Source: AG2 sp036493735
Lineage (GTDB): Bacteria > Gemmatimonadota > Gemmatimonadetes > Gemmatimonadales > Gemmatimonadaceae
Direction of reading: 5' to 3'
DNA: 64,000 nucleotides
NCBI GenBank assembly: GCA_036493735.1
Contig: DASXPH010000057.1
Location: 14,925 to 78,924, forward strand
Part shown: piece by piece, positions 1 through 9,815 of the stretch
Layout: every line of letters begins with the position of its first letter
How positions within the stretch are numbered: position 1 is the stretch's first letter
The notes under the pieces: generated by a model
The model's input: only the letters and a program-made list of their open reading frames with translations
The model's database searches: none
What the model was told of the DNA's origin: nothing
Translations under genes and position numbers: made by a program

Positions 1-38
1 GGTGCAATCAGCGATATTGCGGTGACGAACGTTTTGAT

Positions 39-72
39 GCGTGTAGCGTGTAGCGTGTAGCGTGTAGCGTGA
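39..72. repeat. 7-bp tandem repeat upstream of the M28 peptidase gene
   Basis: The unit GCGTGTA is repeated four times in a row (39-66), followed by a partial fifth copy (GCGTGA). It lies in the non-coding stretch before the first gene. The rest of positions 1-164 holds no recognisable gene or terminator. Similar low-complexity words occur in other intergenic spaces of the window, so this is probably slippage-derived rather than a protein-binding array. Confidence 0.8.
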
Positions 73-173
73 CGCGTGGAGTGTGGCGCGTAATGAGGAA
101 TCAGCCCATCCCGCGCCACGCAAAACCCTCCACGCTCTAACCTAGTACCGACCTTCCTCCAGTCGTGCAGCCC

Positions 174-1886
174 ATGTATCGAAAACGCATTGCTTTGTTC
201 TGCGGCATCGTCTTCTCGACGACGCCGAGCCTCGTTCTGGCGCAGAACGCTCCGTCAGCGAGTGCTCCACTCCCACTGAAGCACACGCCTCAGCCGACGG
301 CAGCGGCGATCACGCCGGGCGATCTGATGACGCGTCTCTATATCTTCGCCGACGACTCGATGGAGGGCCGTGAGACAGGAACACGCGGCCATCTGAAGTC
401 GACGGCGTACATCGCGAACGAGCTGCGGCGTCTCGGCCTCAAGCCCGCCGGCGACAGCGGGACGTACTTCCAGAACGTACCGATGATCCGGCGCGCCTTC
501 GATGAGAAGTCGACGATCACGGTCGGCCAGACAACGTTGCACGGCGGCACTGACTTCATCGCGACGGTCGCTACCGGTGCGGTGCCTTCGGTCGCGCCGT
601 TGGATGTGGTCTTTGGCGGCCGAGCCGGCGATACGACCGCAGCACTGACGCCGGAACAAACGCGGGGGAAGCTCCTCCTCCAGTTCCCAGCGCAGCGGGG
701 TGCAGGACGTGGTGGCTTCGCCGGCGGTCGCGGCGGGCGCGGCGGCGGTGCGGCAGCGACAGCGACGATCGAAGAGATCACGCCACAGGCGCTGCAACTC
801 GCGACTCATCCGCGCGAAGGTGCAGTGACGCTCAAGACGCCGCCGGCGGGAAGCGCACCCGGTTTCCTGACGCTCGTCGTGACGCCCACCGCGGCTCGCA
901 CTCTTCTGGGCGCCGATCCCGCGTCGGCGACTCGGGGACAGGGCGGACCGAGTGTGACGCTCAACCTGGTTTTCGACGAGCAGTGGGCTCCGGCGCGAAA
1001 TGTCGTCGCGATCATCCCCGGGTCGGATCCGAAGCTCAAGGGCGAGTACGTCGCGCTCGGCGCGCACAACGACCATATCGGCTACTCGACGACCGGACCG
1101 GTCGACCACGATTCGCTACACGTCGCTCGCCAGGCGCAGTTCGCGATCAACGGCCTCGTTCGGCGCGGCCAGCAGCCTTCCGTCGAACAGCAGGCGCAGC
1201 TCCGTTCGGTCCACATCGATTTCGACAGTCTGCGCCGCGCGCATCCGGCACGGCTCGACTCCATTCGCAATGGCGCCGACGACGACGGCTCGGGGTCGGT
1301 GACGCTGCTCGAGGTCGCGGAGGCTTTCGCCAGGACGTCAGCGAAGCCAAAACGCTCGCTGCTCTTCGTGTGGCACACGGGCGAAGAGAAGGGGCTGCTC
1401 GGCTCACGATGGGTGACCGATCACCTGCCGGTGCCGACCGATTCGATTGTCGCGCAGCTCAACATGGACATGGTCGGACGCGGCTCGGCAGCCGACATTC
1501 CCGGCGGCAGCGAGAGCTACCTGCAGCTCGTGGGATCGCGCCGTCTCTCCACCGAGCTTGGCGACATCGTCGAGCAGGTGAACAAGACGGAGAAGATGCC
1601 ATTCACGTTCGATTATCAGTTCGACGCGAATGGTGATCCGGAGAACATCTACTGCCGCAGCGATCACTACAACTACGCGCGGTTAGGCATCCCGGTGGTG
1701 TTCTTCACGACGGGTCTGCACGGGGACTACCATCAGGTGACGGACGAGCCGCAGTACATCGACTACCCGCACATGGCGCGCGTCGGCCAGCTCGTGCACG
1801 ATGTCGCGCTCTCGGTGGCGAACCTGAATCATCGGCCGGTGGTGGACCACCCGAAGCCCGATCCGACCGCCCGCTGTCAACAGTAG
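174..1886 (+). CDS. Secreted M28-family zinc aminopeptidase
   Basis: The N-terminus (MYRKRIALF... to SLVLAQ) is a signal peptide, so the enzyme should act outside the inner membrane. The M28 di-zinc ligands are visible: GAHNDHIG (His298), NGADDDGSG (about 366-374), HTGEEKG (Glu404/Glu405), MDMVGR, and a C-terminal His near 520 in GDYHQVTDEP. About 100 residues between the N-terminal part and the catalytic core include a Gly/Arg-rich run near 180-200, as in PA-like insert regions of this family. An in-frame GTG lies 9 bp upstream at 165, but the ATG gives the better signal peptide. Likely role is release of N-terminal amino acids from peptides; the substrate is unknown. Confidence 0.9.
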   Translation: MYRKRIALFCGIVFSTTPSLVLAQNAPSASAPLPLKHTPQPTAAAITPGDLMTRLYIFADDSMEGRETGTRGHLKSTAYIANELRRLGLKPAGDSGTYFQNVPMIRRAFDEKSTITVGQTTLHGGTDFIATVATGAVPSVAPLDVVFGGRAGDTTAALTPEQTRGKLLLQFPAQRGAGRGGFAGGRGGRGGGAAATATIEEITPQALQLATHPREGAVTLKTPPAGSAPGFLTLVVTPTAARTLLGADPASATRGQGGPSVTLNLVFDEQWAPARNVVAIIPGSDPKLKGEYVALGAHNDHIGYSTTGPVDHDSLHVARQAQFAINGLVRRGQQPSVEQQAQLRSVHIDFDSLRRAHPARLDSIRNGADDDGSGSVTLLEVAEAFARTSAKPKRSLLFVWHTGEEKGLLGSRWVTDHLPVPTDSIVAQLNMDMVGRGSAADIPGGSESYLQLVGSRRLSTELGDIVEQVNKTEKMPFTFDYQFDANGDPENIYCRSDHYNYARLGIPVVFFTTGLHGDYHQVTDEPQYIDYPHMARVGQLVHDVALSVANLNHRPVVDHPKPDPTARCQQ

Positions 1887-1949
1887 TTGCTGCGCGCTTG
1901 CTCCCGCTCCTTGCGTTTGATTCGCGCCCAACGCCCAACGCCCAACGCG

Positions 1950-3701
1950 TCACGCCACTCGCAGCACGCGAACGACCTGCTGTAATTGAGTGGACCCCTC
2001 CAGCAGGACATTGCTGGCTGAGGTCATTTGTTCGCACGCGGCGCTCTGTTCCTGAGTAGACGCGTTCACCTGTTCGGCAGCGGCGGCGTGGCCTTCGGCA
2101 GTGCGGGCGATGGCTTCGATGCTCGATGCCGCGCCGTGTACTGCTTCCAGATTTCGCGTCGCGGCGGCGGCGACGCTCTCGGCGGCAAGGCGAGTGCGTT
2201 CGGCCGCGCTCGTTATGCTGCGGAGGGCGTCTTCGATTGTGCCCGAGAGATTCTCGATCTCGACCACCCGCGCCGCCCCGACCTCCATTGTCCGAGCGCT
2301 CGCGGCAACGCGAGCAGTGACGACGTCGGTCACTTGCATGATGTCGTCGGCTGCCGCCTGGGCCTGAAGAGCGAGCTTGCGCACTTCGTCAGCGACGACC
2401 GCAAAGCCGCGTCCGTGTGCACCGGCGCGAGCCGCCTCGATGGCGGCGTTCAGCGCGAGAAGATTCGTTTGATCGGCGATCTTCGCGACCATCGCCACGA
2501 AGCGGTGAATCTCGGCCGCGGTGTCGTTGAGGGCGATGACCTCGGTCGCCGCGTGCTCGACGCTCGACTTCACCTCGCGCAGCATACTGACGGAGCGCTG
2601 CACTTCCTGCCGCTTCTCTTCAGCGGAGCTCTCGATCTCGCGCGCGAGGTCGTTCACCTCTCTGGAGCCGAAACGTACGCCGTCGGCTGACTGCCGGATC
2701 TCGCCGAGCATGTCGTCCACCGCGCGAAGCTGCTGTACCTGCGTCTCCGCGCCGTGCGAGACATCGGTCATGGCGTCGGCCATCTGGCCAGCAGAGAGTG
2801 AGATCTGCTCGGAGACGGACGCGAGATCGTGCGCGGAGGTGGCGACACTCTGCGCCGTCTGGGCCGCGACGACGACAATGCGGGAGAGGGAATCGCCAGT
2901 CTGATTCATCGCCTTCGCGAGGATCTCGAATTCATCGGGGAGATCGCCGTCGCTGCGAACCGTCAGGTCACCTTCGCTGAGTCGCTGCGCCTGGTGCACG
3001 AGAATACCGAGCGGCGCACCGATCGACGACACGGTGACGACGACGATGCCTAACGCGATGATCACGGCACCGACGATGAGGCCGAGAAGCGTCGCGGCGC
3101 GCTGATGTGTCTCGTCCGCGAGACGTTGCGACGCGGCGGTGACCCGTTGCGCCTTCACGAGGCCAAGTTTGTCGATATTCGCGAGCAGCTCGTCGACATC
3201 ACTCTGGGCGGTCGTGGCGGCGCTCTGCGCCTCCGAGAGGCGACCGAGATCGGCGAGTCGATGGGCGCGTGCATAACGAATCTCCATCGCCGAGAGCTTG
3301 GCGTCGATCAGGGCGACCGTCGCGACTTCGTCGGCGGTTCGGTCAGGCCGCGCGTTGATCGCCCGCTGGATGTCATGCGCATTCCATCCGTGTTGACGGA
3401 ACGCCGCCTCCGCGTTGGGATCGCGGGTGTCCAGGTAACGTTCTCCTGCCTCCACCGCCTTGGCGGCGTCGCTCGAGAGCTGCGAGGCGAGGCGAGACTC
3501 TGTTTGTACATCGCGCAGCGTCGCCGTGATCTCGCGCGACATCGTACTCAGGGTGCGCCAGGCAACCGCGCCGGCGATCACGAGCAGCGCAACGACGACG
3601 AGTGATCCCATCCACAGGCGCCCGCGAATCGAGCGCGCAGCGGCGGCCAGGCGCGTGAGGGACGTGAACGAGCGCGCTCTCGAGAATGGCGCGAAGTTCA
3701 C
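1950..3701 (-). CDS. Methyl-accepting chemotaxis protein
   Basis: The 583-residue transducer has the classic layout: TM1 at about 31-52, a helical periplasmic region of about 150 residues, TM2 at about 203-228, a HAMP domain, then a long coiled-coil cytoplasmic signalling domain. The hairpin tip GRGFAVVADEVRKLA that binds CheA/CheW is present. Its start overlaps the stop of the upstream periplasmic binding-protein gene by 4 bp (ATGA), so the two are translationally coupled. No CheA, CheW or CheR gene lies in the window. The periplasmic domain is short and all-helical, which suggests the ligand may be presented by the coupled binding protein. Confidence 0.95.
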   Translation of the reverse strand: MNFAPFSRARSFTSLTRLAAAARSIRGRLWMGSLVVVALLVIAGAVAWRTLSTMSREITATLRDVQTESRLASQLSSDAAKAVEAGERYLDTRDPNAEAAFRQHGWNAHDIQRAINARPDRTADEVATVALIDAKLSAMEIRYARAHRLADLGRLSEAQSAATTAQSDVDELLANIDKLGLVKAQRVTAASQRLADETHQRAATLLGLIVGAVIIALGIVVVTVSSIGAPLGILVHQAQRLSEGDLTVRSDGDLPDEFEILAKAMNQTGDSLSRIVVVAAQTAQSVATSAHDLASVSEQISLSAGQMADAMTDVSHGAETQVQQLRAVDDMLGEIRQSADGVRFGSREVNDLAREIESSAEEKRQEVQRSVSMLREVKSSVEHAATEVIALNDTAAEIHRFVAMVAKIADQTNLLALNAAIEAARAGAHGRGFAVVADEVRKLALQAQAAADDIMQVTDVVTARVAASARTMEVGAARVVEIENLSGTIEDALRSITSAAERTRLAAESVAAAATRNLEAVHGAASSIEAIARTAEGHAAAAEQVNASTQEQSAACEQMTSASNVLLEGSTQLQQVVRVLRVA

Positions 3702-4792
3702 GTGCCGCTCTCGAGGGTGAGGGCACCGCGTCGAATGCGCGTCATGACGATCGTTTTCCCCGTGGGATCGCCATCGGCGGAGAAGGCTATCGTTCCGGTG
3801 ACTCCCCGATATCCTCCCCGTTCGCCAAGCGCCGCGAGATATTCTCGGAGGCGGGAACGGTCGGGGCCGACTCTGCGCGCCGCATCGGCGAGGAGCATCG
3901 TCGCGTCGTACGCCAGGGCGGCATTGCCATCGGGAGTCATGCCGTAGCGCTTTCGGAAACGCTCAACAAAGAGACGTGCTTCGGGGCGGCCGTCTTCGGC
4001 GGTGAATGGCGCGCCGACGAAAACGCCGTCGGCGAGCGTGGTATCCGCGGTGAGCACGCTCCAGCCGTCGCCACCGACCAAGTCCGCGGCGAGCGACTGC
4101 CGGCGCGCTTCGCGAAGGAAGGCCAGTCCACTCGCGCCGGTGCCGGCGACGAAAATCACGTCCGGCTTCTGCTGCTTGAAATACGTGACGAAGGGCTCGA
4201 AATCCTGCGTAGCGCCTTCGCCGATCGGGTCCGTGCTGACGATCTCGCCCTTGAAGCCGCGCACGAATGCATCGGTGAGGCCGCGCCCATAGGGATTGTT
4301 CTCATAGAGGATTGCGGCGCGCCGCCGGCCGCGTCGCATGACGAAGCGCGCTATCTCGAGGCCGTTCATCGAGTCGCTGGAGATGACCCGGAAGGCCCAG
4401 GGCGAGATCCCGGTGAGCGCGGGCGTCGACGCGGTCGTCGCCACGGCCGGAAGATGGCCGTCGTAGACACGAGCGGCGGCGACCATTGCGCCGGAGTTCA
4501 CATGCCCGACAACGCCGACGATGTCGCGCCGATCGACGAACTCCTGAGCAATCGCCGCCGCGCGCATGCCGTCGCCGGCATCGTCACGGAAGACAACCTG
4601 CACTTGAGGCGATCCAGCGCCAACGCGGGAGTTCAGTTCGTCGAGAGCGAGCTCGATGCCGCGTCGATTCATCGCGCCATAGTCCTCGGTCCATGGACCA
4701 GCGGCACCGAGGACTATGGGCGCGCTCGTCGTCACGCGGCACGCGACGAGGAGCGACGCGAAAAGGCAGGCGATGAGCGGTCGCTTGAACAT
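3698..4792 (-). CDS. Periplasmic ligand-binding lipoprotein, Leu/Ile/Val-binding (type I) fold
   Basis: The N-terminus MFKRPLIACLFASLLVAC ends in a lipobox (LVAC), so the protein should be a lipoprotein tethered at the envelope. The rest matches the ANF-receptor/LivJ-type two-lobed binding fold: GAAGPWTEDYGAMNRRGI, then GVVGHVNSGAMVAAA, AILYENNPYGRGL, and FVAGTGASGLAFLREA. No ABC permease or ATPase genes accompany it. Its only partner is the 4-bp-overlapping chemoreceptor downstream, so a sensory rather than transport role is the simplest reading. The ligand, amino-acid-like or otherwise, cannot be told from sequence. Confidence 0.88.
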   Translation of the reverse strand: MFKRPLIACLFASLLVACRVTTSAPIVLGAAGPWTEDYGAMNRRGIELALDELNSRVGAGSPQVQVVFRDDAGDGMRAAAIAQEFVDRRDIVGVVGHVNSGAMVAAARVYDGHLPAVATTASTPALTGISPWAFRVISSDSMNGLEIARFVMRRGRRRAAILYENNPYGRGLTDAFVRGFKGEIVSTDPIGEGATQDFEPFVTYFKQQKPDVIFVAGTGASGLAFLREARRQSLAADLVGGDGWSVLTADTTLADGVFVGAPFTAEDGRPEARLFVERFRKRYGMTPDGNAALAYDATMLLADAARRVGPDRSRLREYLAALGERGGYRGVTGTIAFSADGDPTGKTIVMTRIRRGALTLESGT

Positions 4793-4852
4793 CTCTTGGC
4801 GGACTGAGACGGAGCAGCTTCATCGCCGCCGAGAGTGACGACAAAGTGCGAC

Positions 4853-5569
4853 CTACGTCACTTTCCGTCCGCCCGGTAATTCCTTGTCGAATCCGAGGTT
4901 GCGCTGGAGAAAGTCGACGGTCCGCTTCCACGCTTCCTGGGCGTCGGTACGGCTGTAGACCTTGAGGCGCGTGTCGTTGAAGAAGGCGTGATCGGCGTCG
5001 TAGAAGTATGCCTCGACGCGCTTTCCTGCGACCTGCACCTGCCTAACGAAGTCGCGGGCTCTGTCGGGCGGTGTGGCGTGGTCTTTCTCGGCAAAGTGCG
5101 CGAGTACCGGTGCGTCGAGCCGGTCGAGCCGCAGGGAGACCCTTGGATGAATGCCGTAGAAGTCGACGCAGGCGGCGATGCGTTGGGGATACTCGCACGC
5201 GCCGTACAGTGCGAGCTGACCACCCATGCAAAAGCCGACGATACCGACCTGCTTCGGCGTCACGTCGTCACGCGCGATGAGCGCGTCGGCCGCGCCGCGC
5301 AGGTCCTTCGCGGTCTCGGCGATGTTAAGCGCCATCATCAATTTGCCCGCGTCGTCGGGACTCGTGGCCTTCTCGCCGTGATAAAGGTCCGGCGCGAGCG
5401 CGACGAAGCCTTCGGCGGCGAAGCGATCGGCGATACCCTTGATGTGGTCGACGAGCCCCCAGTACTCCTGGATGACGAGGACCCCATGGCCGCGCGGCGA
5501 CGCTGGTCGTGCGAGATAGCCGGTGGCGGTCCGGCCATTGGCCTTGAACTCGATCATCGTACCGGGCAT
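4853..5569 (-). CDS. Dienelactone hydrolase family protein
   Basis: An alpha/beta hydrolase of 238 residues, the usual DLH length. The Cys-Asp-His triad is intact: Cys114 in VGFCMGG, Asp163 in EKDHATPP, and His194 in DADHAFFND. Glu35 (IQEYWG), the residue that activates the Cys in DLH, is also present. No signal peptide, so it is cytoplasmic. Such enzymes hydrolyse dienelactone in chlorocatechol pathways, but most genomic homologues stand alone and have unknown substrates. No aromatic-degradation gene is nearby, so only the family is assigned. Confidence 0.9.
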   Translation of the reverse strand: MPGTMIEFKANGRTATGYLARPASPRGHGVLVIQEYWGLVDHIKGIADRFAAEGFVALAPDLYHGEKATSPDDAGKLMMALNIAETAKDLRGAADALIARDDVTPKQVGIVGFCMGGQLALYGACEYPQRIAACVDFYGIHPRVSLRLDRLDAPVLAHFAEKDHATPPDRARDFVRQVQVAGKRVEAYFYDADHAFFNDTRLKVYSRTDAQEAWKRTVDFLQRNLGFDKELPGGRKVT

Positions 5570-5599
5570 GATGCCGCTCCCGTTAGGCGATGGCGCCAG

Positions 5600-6766
5600 T
5601 CAGCCGAGGCGAGGCTGCTGCTGCGTGAGACAGTGCAGCGTGCCGAGCCCCCAAACGAGGTCCACCGCATGAACGCCGACCACGTGCCGATCAGGCATGA
5701 GGTGGGCGAGCGTGGTGAGCGCGACGCGATCGTTCGGATCGTTGAACGTCGGCACGAGAACGACGCCATTGGCGATGAAGAAGTTGGCGTAGCTCGCCGG
5801 CAAACGCTCGCCGCGCATCATGACTGCGCGCGGAAAGGGCAATTTCACGACTTTGAACACCCCGTCGGCGGCCCCGGCGAGCTCGAGGCGCTCCATGTTG
5901 TCCACGGAACGGCGATGGTTCTCGTCGTCGGCGGGATCCTCCTCGTACGCCAACGCTATGATGCCGGGGGCGACGAATCGCGCGACGTCGTCGACGTGGC
6001 CGTGCGTGTCGTCGCCGACGCAACCCTCGCCCAGCCAGATCGTCTGGCGAATGCCGAGATATTCGGCGAAGATCCGCTCGTAGCCGTCGCGCGTGAGACC
6101 CGGATTGCGTTGCTGGACGGTGGACAGAAGGCATTCCTCAGTGACGAGCAGAGTTCCCTCGCCGTCGGCATCGATTGCGCCGCCCTCCAGAACGACCGGC
6201 TCACCTGTGTCGGGGCGTAGCGGCTGGATGCGGGCCAGGCCCGTGATCTTCGCGATGGCGCTCCCGATACGCGCGTCCTGGGCGTAATCGTCGTACTTCG
6301 CCCACGCATTGAAGCGCCAGTTCACGAGATTGACGCGTCCGTCGGCGCCCACCACGGCCGTGGGCGCGGAGTCGCGGAGCCAGGCGCGATCGTTAGGCAC
6401 GACATGAAGCCGGTAGTTGCCGGAGACATCGTGATCGCGAAGCTGCGTCGCGGCCGCGTCGCGGACGGACTCGTCATGGCAGAGAATCTCGACGCGCTCG
6501 GTGCGGTGGAGAATGCGAACGATCTCCGCGTAAACCCACGGGATGGACGCCAGCTTTCCGGGCCAGTCGGCCTCGTGGTGCGGCCAGGCGATCCAGGTGG
6601 CCTCATGCGCCTCCCACTCGGCGGGCCAGCGCTGCACCGCAGATCTCGCGGAGCTGGCCCGTGTGCCGCGTCGTGGCGCGGGGTCGAGATCGCGCGCACT
6701 CGTGGTCTGCGCGTCGATGTCCCCGATGGGTCCTATGACACCACCACCCGTCGTGTCTTCAGTCAT
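5600..6766 (-). CDS. aguA: Agmatine deiminase
   Basis: Converts agmatine to N-carbamoylputrescine and ammonia. A pentein-fold enzyme of 388 residues. The conserved opening RWPAEWEAHEATWIAWPH starts near residue 47, followed by WLRDSAPTAVV, LEGGAID, and GCVGDDTHGHVDD. The catalytic Cys is near 379 in GLGTLHCLTQQ. The first 45 residues are a low-complexity extension absent from typical AguA. The ATG at 6766 lies 11 bp after the stop of the amidase gene. The longer open frame upstream only shadows that gene. The two together form the agmatine route to putrescine. Confidence 0.95.
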   Translation of the reverse strand: MTEDTTGGGVIGPIGDIDAQTTSARDLDPAPRRGTRASSARSAVQRWPAEWEAHEATWIAWPHHEADWPGKLASIPWVYAEIVRILHRTERVEILCHDESVRDAAATQLRDHDVSGNYRLHVVPNDRAWLRDSAPTAVVGADGRVNLVNWRFNAWAKYDDYAQDARIGSAIAKITGLARIQPLRPDTGEPVVLEGGAIDADGEGTLLVTEECLLSTVQQRNPGLTRDGYERIFAEYLGIRQTIWLGEGCVGDDTHGHVDDVARFVAPGIIALAYEEDPADDENHRRSVDNMERLELAGAADGVFKVVKLPFPRAVMMRGERLPASYANFFIANGVVLVPTFNDPNDRVALTTLAHLMPDRHVVGVHAVDLVWGLGTLHCLTQQQPRLG

Positions 6767-6777
6767 GTCGCGCGCCG

Positions 6778-7716
<939 letters not shown>

Positions 7717-7779
7717 GGCGCCGTGAAAGCTGTCCGGTTTGGCGCCTATGTGGTAGTTGGCTGCTGTTGGTGCCTGGTG

Positions 7780-9129
7780 CTAAGGCGTGTCCACCACGCC
7801 GATGACGACGTCCATGACGTTGGTGCCAGTTGGCCCAGGAGAGAACAGCGCATTCACGGCGGCGAGCGCGCCGTGGGACGCGTGCTGCGCGAGGGCGTTT
7901 TCCGGGTCGAGGCCCGCTTTCAGAATTGCATTCCACGTCGACGGATCGACGTACGCGCCGGCCGCGTCGGTCGTTCCGTCGCGGCCATCCGTGCCGGCAG
8001 CGAGCAAGGCGATTCCATGAGCGCGATCGCCGGCCTCATGTAAAGTCCTGGCAGCGGCGAGCGCGAGCTCCTGACAGCGCCCACCGGGCGGGCTCGCCGG
8101 CGTCGTGCCGCGTCGTGAGGCAGCGCGCAACGTCACCGTGGTCTCCCCGCCCCAGATGGCGACGCGAGGCGCGTGCGCGCCAGCCGGGGCGCGATCGCGC
8201 AGCTCGAGTAACCAGCGAGCGATGTCCTCGCCCCGTGGCGCCGCCTCACCCGTGAGGGGTGCGTCGACGACGTAAACCGCCGCCGCGCCTAACGAGCGCG
8301 CCCGTTCGGCGGCGGTGTCGAGCGCACCGCGATTGTTGGCGATCACGCGAGCGGTGCCGTGAGCAAATGCGGGATGTCCGACCTTGGGCGTCTCCGGCTC
8401 CGCGCCGCGCGAGACGTCGGTGAGATAGCGATGAAACGATTTGGGGATCCGATCGACCAGCTTTGCTTCTTCGAGAATGTCGAGCACGTCGTCGGCGGTG
8501 GTCGGATCGGGAACGCTCGGGCCCGAGCCGATCGTCGCGAGATCGTCGGCGGGGACGTCGGAGACGGCGAGACAATGTGCGGCCGCCGGTGCGATTGCCA
8601 ACGCCAGGCGTCCGCCGCCCCACCGTGTGAAGCGTCGGCGAACAGCGTTGACGGCGGCGATATCGAGCCCCGACGCGAGGAGCAGCTCGAAGAGCTGAGT
8701 GAGCTCGGGCTCCGTCATTCCGCGAAGTGGCGCGGCGATGAGACTCGATGCTCCGCCGCTGACGAGAACCAAACCAACATCGCCGCTCTTCATCTTTCCG
8801 GCGATCTCGCCGATGCGCTGGGCGGCCGCGAACGAGCGCGCCCCGGGCACCGGATGGTCGCCTTGCATGACGGCGATCGTGCCATACGGGGAGCGTCCCT
8901 CGTTAGGTGCGACGATCAGTCCACCGGCGATCTGATTCAACGCACGCTGCAGCGACGCGACAGCTGCCGCGGCCATGGCATGCGCCGCTTTGCCGAACGA
9001 GAAGACCCAGACGCGCCGGTCGCGCGGGATGCCCAGGGCCTCGACGCCGCGGGTCGTGACTGGACCGGTCGCCGCTCCGGCGACGGCGGCTTCATACAGC
9101 TGCGTGAGCAGGACGCGCGGGATGGGCAC
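7780..9129 (-). CDS. Glycerate 2-kinase (MOFRL family)
   Basis: ATP-dependent glycerate kinase of the GckA/TtuD type. The N-terminal DUF4147 domain shows VFSFGKAAHAMA, GDHPVPGARS, and LVSGGASSLIAAP. The C-terminal MOFRL domain shows VAIWGGETTVTL, GRCQELALAAA and LLAAGTDGRDGTTDAAGAY. The product 2-phosphoglycerate enters glycolysis. The reading frame can be extended 12 codons to a TTG at 9165, but that would start inside the terminator hairpin of the preceding gene, so the GTG at 9129 is preferred. The spacing to aguB (63 bp) leaves open whether they share a transcript. Confidence 0.92.
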   Translation of the reverse strand: MPIPRVLLTQLYEAAVAGAATGPVTTRGVEALGIPRDRRVWVFSFGKAAHAMAAAAVASLQRALNQIAGGLIVAPNEGRSPYGTIAVMQGDHPVPGARSFAAAQRIGEIAGKMKSGDVGLVLVSGGASSLIAAPLRGMTEPELTQLFELLLASGLDIAAVNAVRRRFTRWGGGRLALAIAPAAAHCLAVSDVPADDLATIGSGPSVPDPTTADDVLDILEEAKLVDRIPKSFHRYLTDVSRGAEPETPKVGHPAFAHGTARVIANNRGALDTAAERARSLGAAAVYVVDAPLTGEAAPRGEDIARWLLELRDRAPAGAHAPRVAIWGGETTVTLRAASRRGTTPASPPGGRCQELALAAARTLHEAGDRAHGIALLAAGTDGRDGTTDAAGAYVDPSTWNAILKAGLDPENALAQHASHGALAAVNALFSPGPTGTNVMDVVIGVVDTP

Positions 9130-9164
9130 TCGACTATCAGTCTTTGCGGGAAGGGGAAACAGCA

Positions 9165-9194
9165 AAACCGCCGGTGAAGACGCACCGGCGGTTT
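9165..9194 (-). terminator. Rho-independent terminator after the peroxiredoxin gene
   Basis: A perfect 12-bp stem (AAACCGCCGGTG / CACCGGCGGTTT) with a 6-nt loop. On the minus strand it is followed by TTTTGCTGTTT. It sits 24 bp past the stop at 9219 and before the glycerate kinase start. This shows that the downstream half of the TGA-split frame is the true 3' end of a transcribed gene. Confidence 0.85.
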
Positions 9195-9218
9195 GTGTTG
9201 TAACCGCCCTCAGCCCGT

Positions 9219-9815
9219 TTACTTCTCCGTACTCGACGTTGTGACTCCTGATGCTTTCGCCACGGCACGTCCGAGCGCGGCGTACTCGTCCTGGGACAGC
9301 ACATTCACCGGAGTCTGTTTGAACGCGATGCGCCCATCCGGACCGATAACGAACAAATTCCGCGTGTCGAGCTTGCCGCGCGTCGAGCCGTAGAGCTTTC
9401 CAACCTTCTGGTCCGGATCACTGCCGAAGAGCACCGGAAAGCTGGATTCGCGGGCCCAGTTCGCGAGCATCGTGTCGGGATCTACGCTGACGCCGAGGAC
9501 GACGACTTTCTTCCCGTTGTTGAAGAGCGTGGCGTACTGATCACGGTACGCCTCCATTTGGATCGTTCAGCCCTTGGTCCTTGCCTGGAAGAAGAAGGCG
9601 AGGACGACCGTCTGTCCGCGCAACGCTGACAGCCGAACAGAGTCACGCAGGAGGCCGTAGCGGGTGGCTCCGGCGATTGTGAAGTCGGGGGCCATCGTCC
9701 CGACTTCGGGCGTGGGGGTCGCAGGCGCCGCGGGCTGTTGGGCTGGCGACAGGCGAGGTGCAGCGAATGCAGCGAGGAGCAACGATAACGTTGCCCACGT
9801 CCGTCTTCCATTCAT
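9219..9815 (-). CDS. Secreted peroxiredoxin (AhpC/TSA-redoxin), predicted selenoprotein with in-frame UGA at codon 83
   Basis: One reading frame runs from ATG 9815 (GGAG six bases upstream) to the stop at 9219, interrupted only by TGA at 9567-9569. Before the TGA are a signal peptide (MNGRRTWATL... to LSPAQ) and a redoxin start (GTMAPDFTIAG, VVLAFFFQARTKG). After it come MEAYRDQY, VLGVSVDP, FPVLFGSDP and RNLFVIGPDGRIAF, a complete redoxin C-terminus. The TGA falls exactly at the peroxidatic cysteine of the TxGCT motif of PrxQ/BCP-type enzymes (here TKG-U-T). The mature protein has no cysteine at all, so without Sec it would have no redox residue. A SECIS-like hairpin follows at the right distance. 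Alternatives are a cysteine-codon mutation or a sequencing error. Conventional callers will split or truncate this gene. Confidence 0.82.
9531..9552 (-). promoter_or_regulatory. SECIS-like hairpin downstream of the in-frame UGA
   Basis: Read on the coding (minus) strand, GGCGTAC-CGTGATCA-GTACGCC forms a perfect 7-bp stem with an 8-nt loop. The loop starts 22 nt after the UGA and has G at its second position. Known bacterial SECIS elements have a small apical loop with a G in its first two positions, roughly 16-37 nt past the UGA, so this fits. The hairpin lies inside codons for EAYRDQYA. Confidence 0.7.

Noticed and set aside
39..72. CRISPR-like repeat at the left edge
   Set aside because: Seven-base units without spacers are a simple tandem repeat, and no cas gene is present.
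3686..4807. Long plus-strand open frame opposite the binding-protein gene
   Set aside because: It shadows the minus-strand lipoprotein, which has a lipobox and a recognised fold. The plus frame has Arg/Gly-rich low-complexity composition and no domain.
4988..6220. Plus-strand 410-codon frame across the dienelactone hydrolase and aguA genes
   Set aside because: Spans two recognised minus-strand genes and has no fold or start signal.
8359..9177. Plus-strand open frame opposite the glycerate kinase gene
   Set aside because: The minus strand carries the recognised MOFRL enzyme; the plus frame has no homology features.
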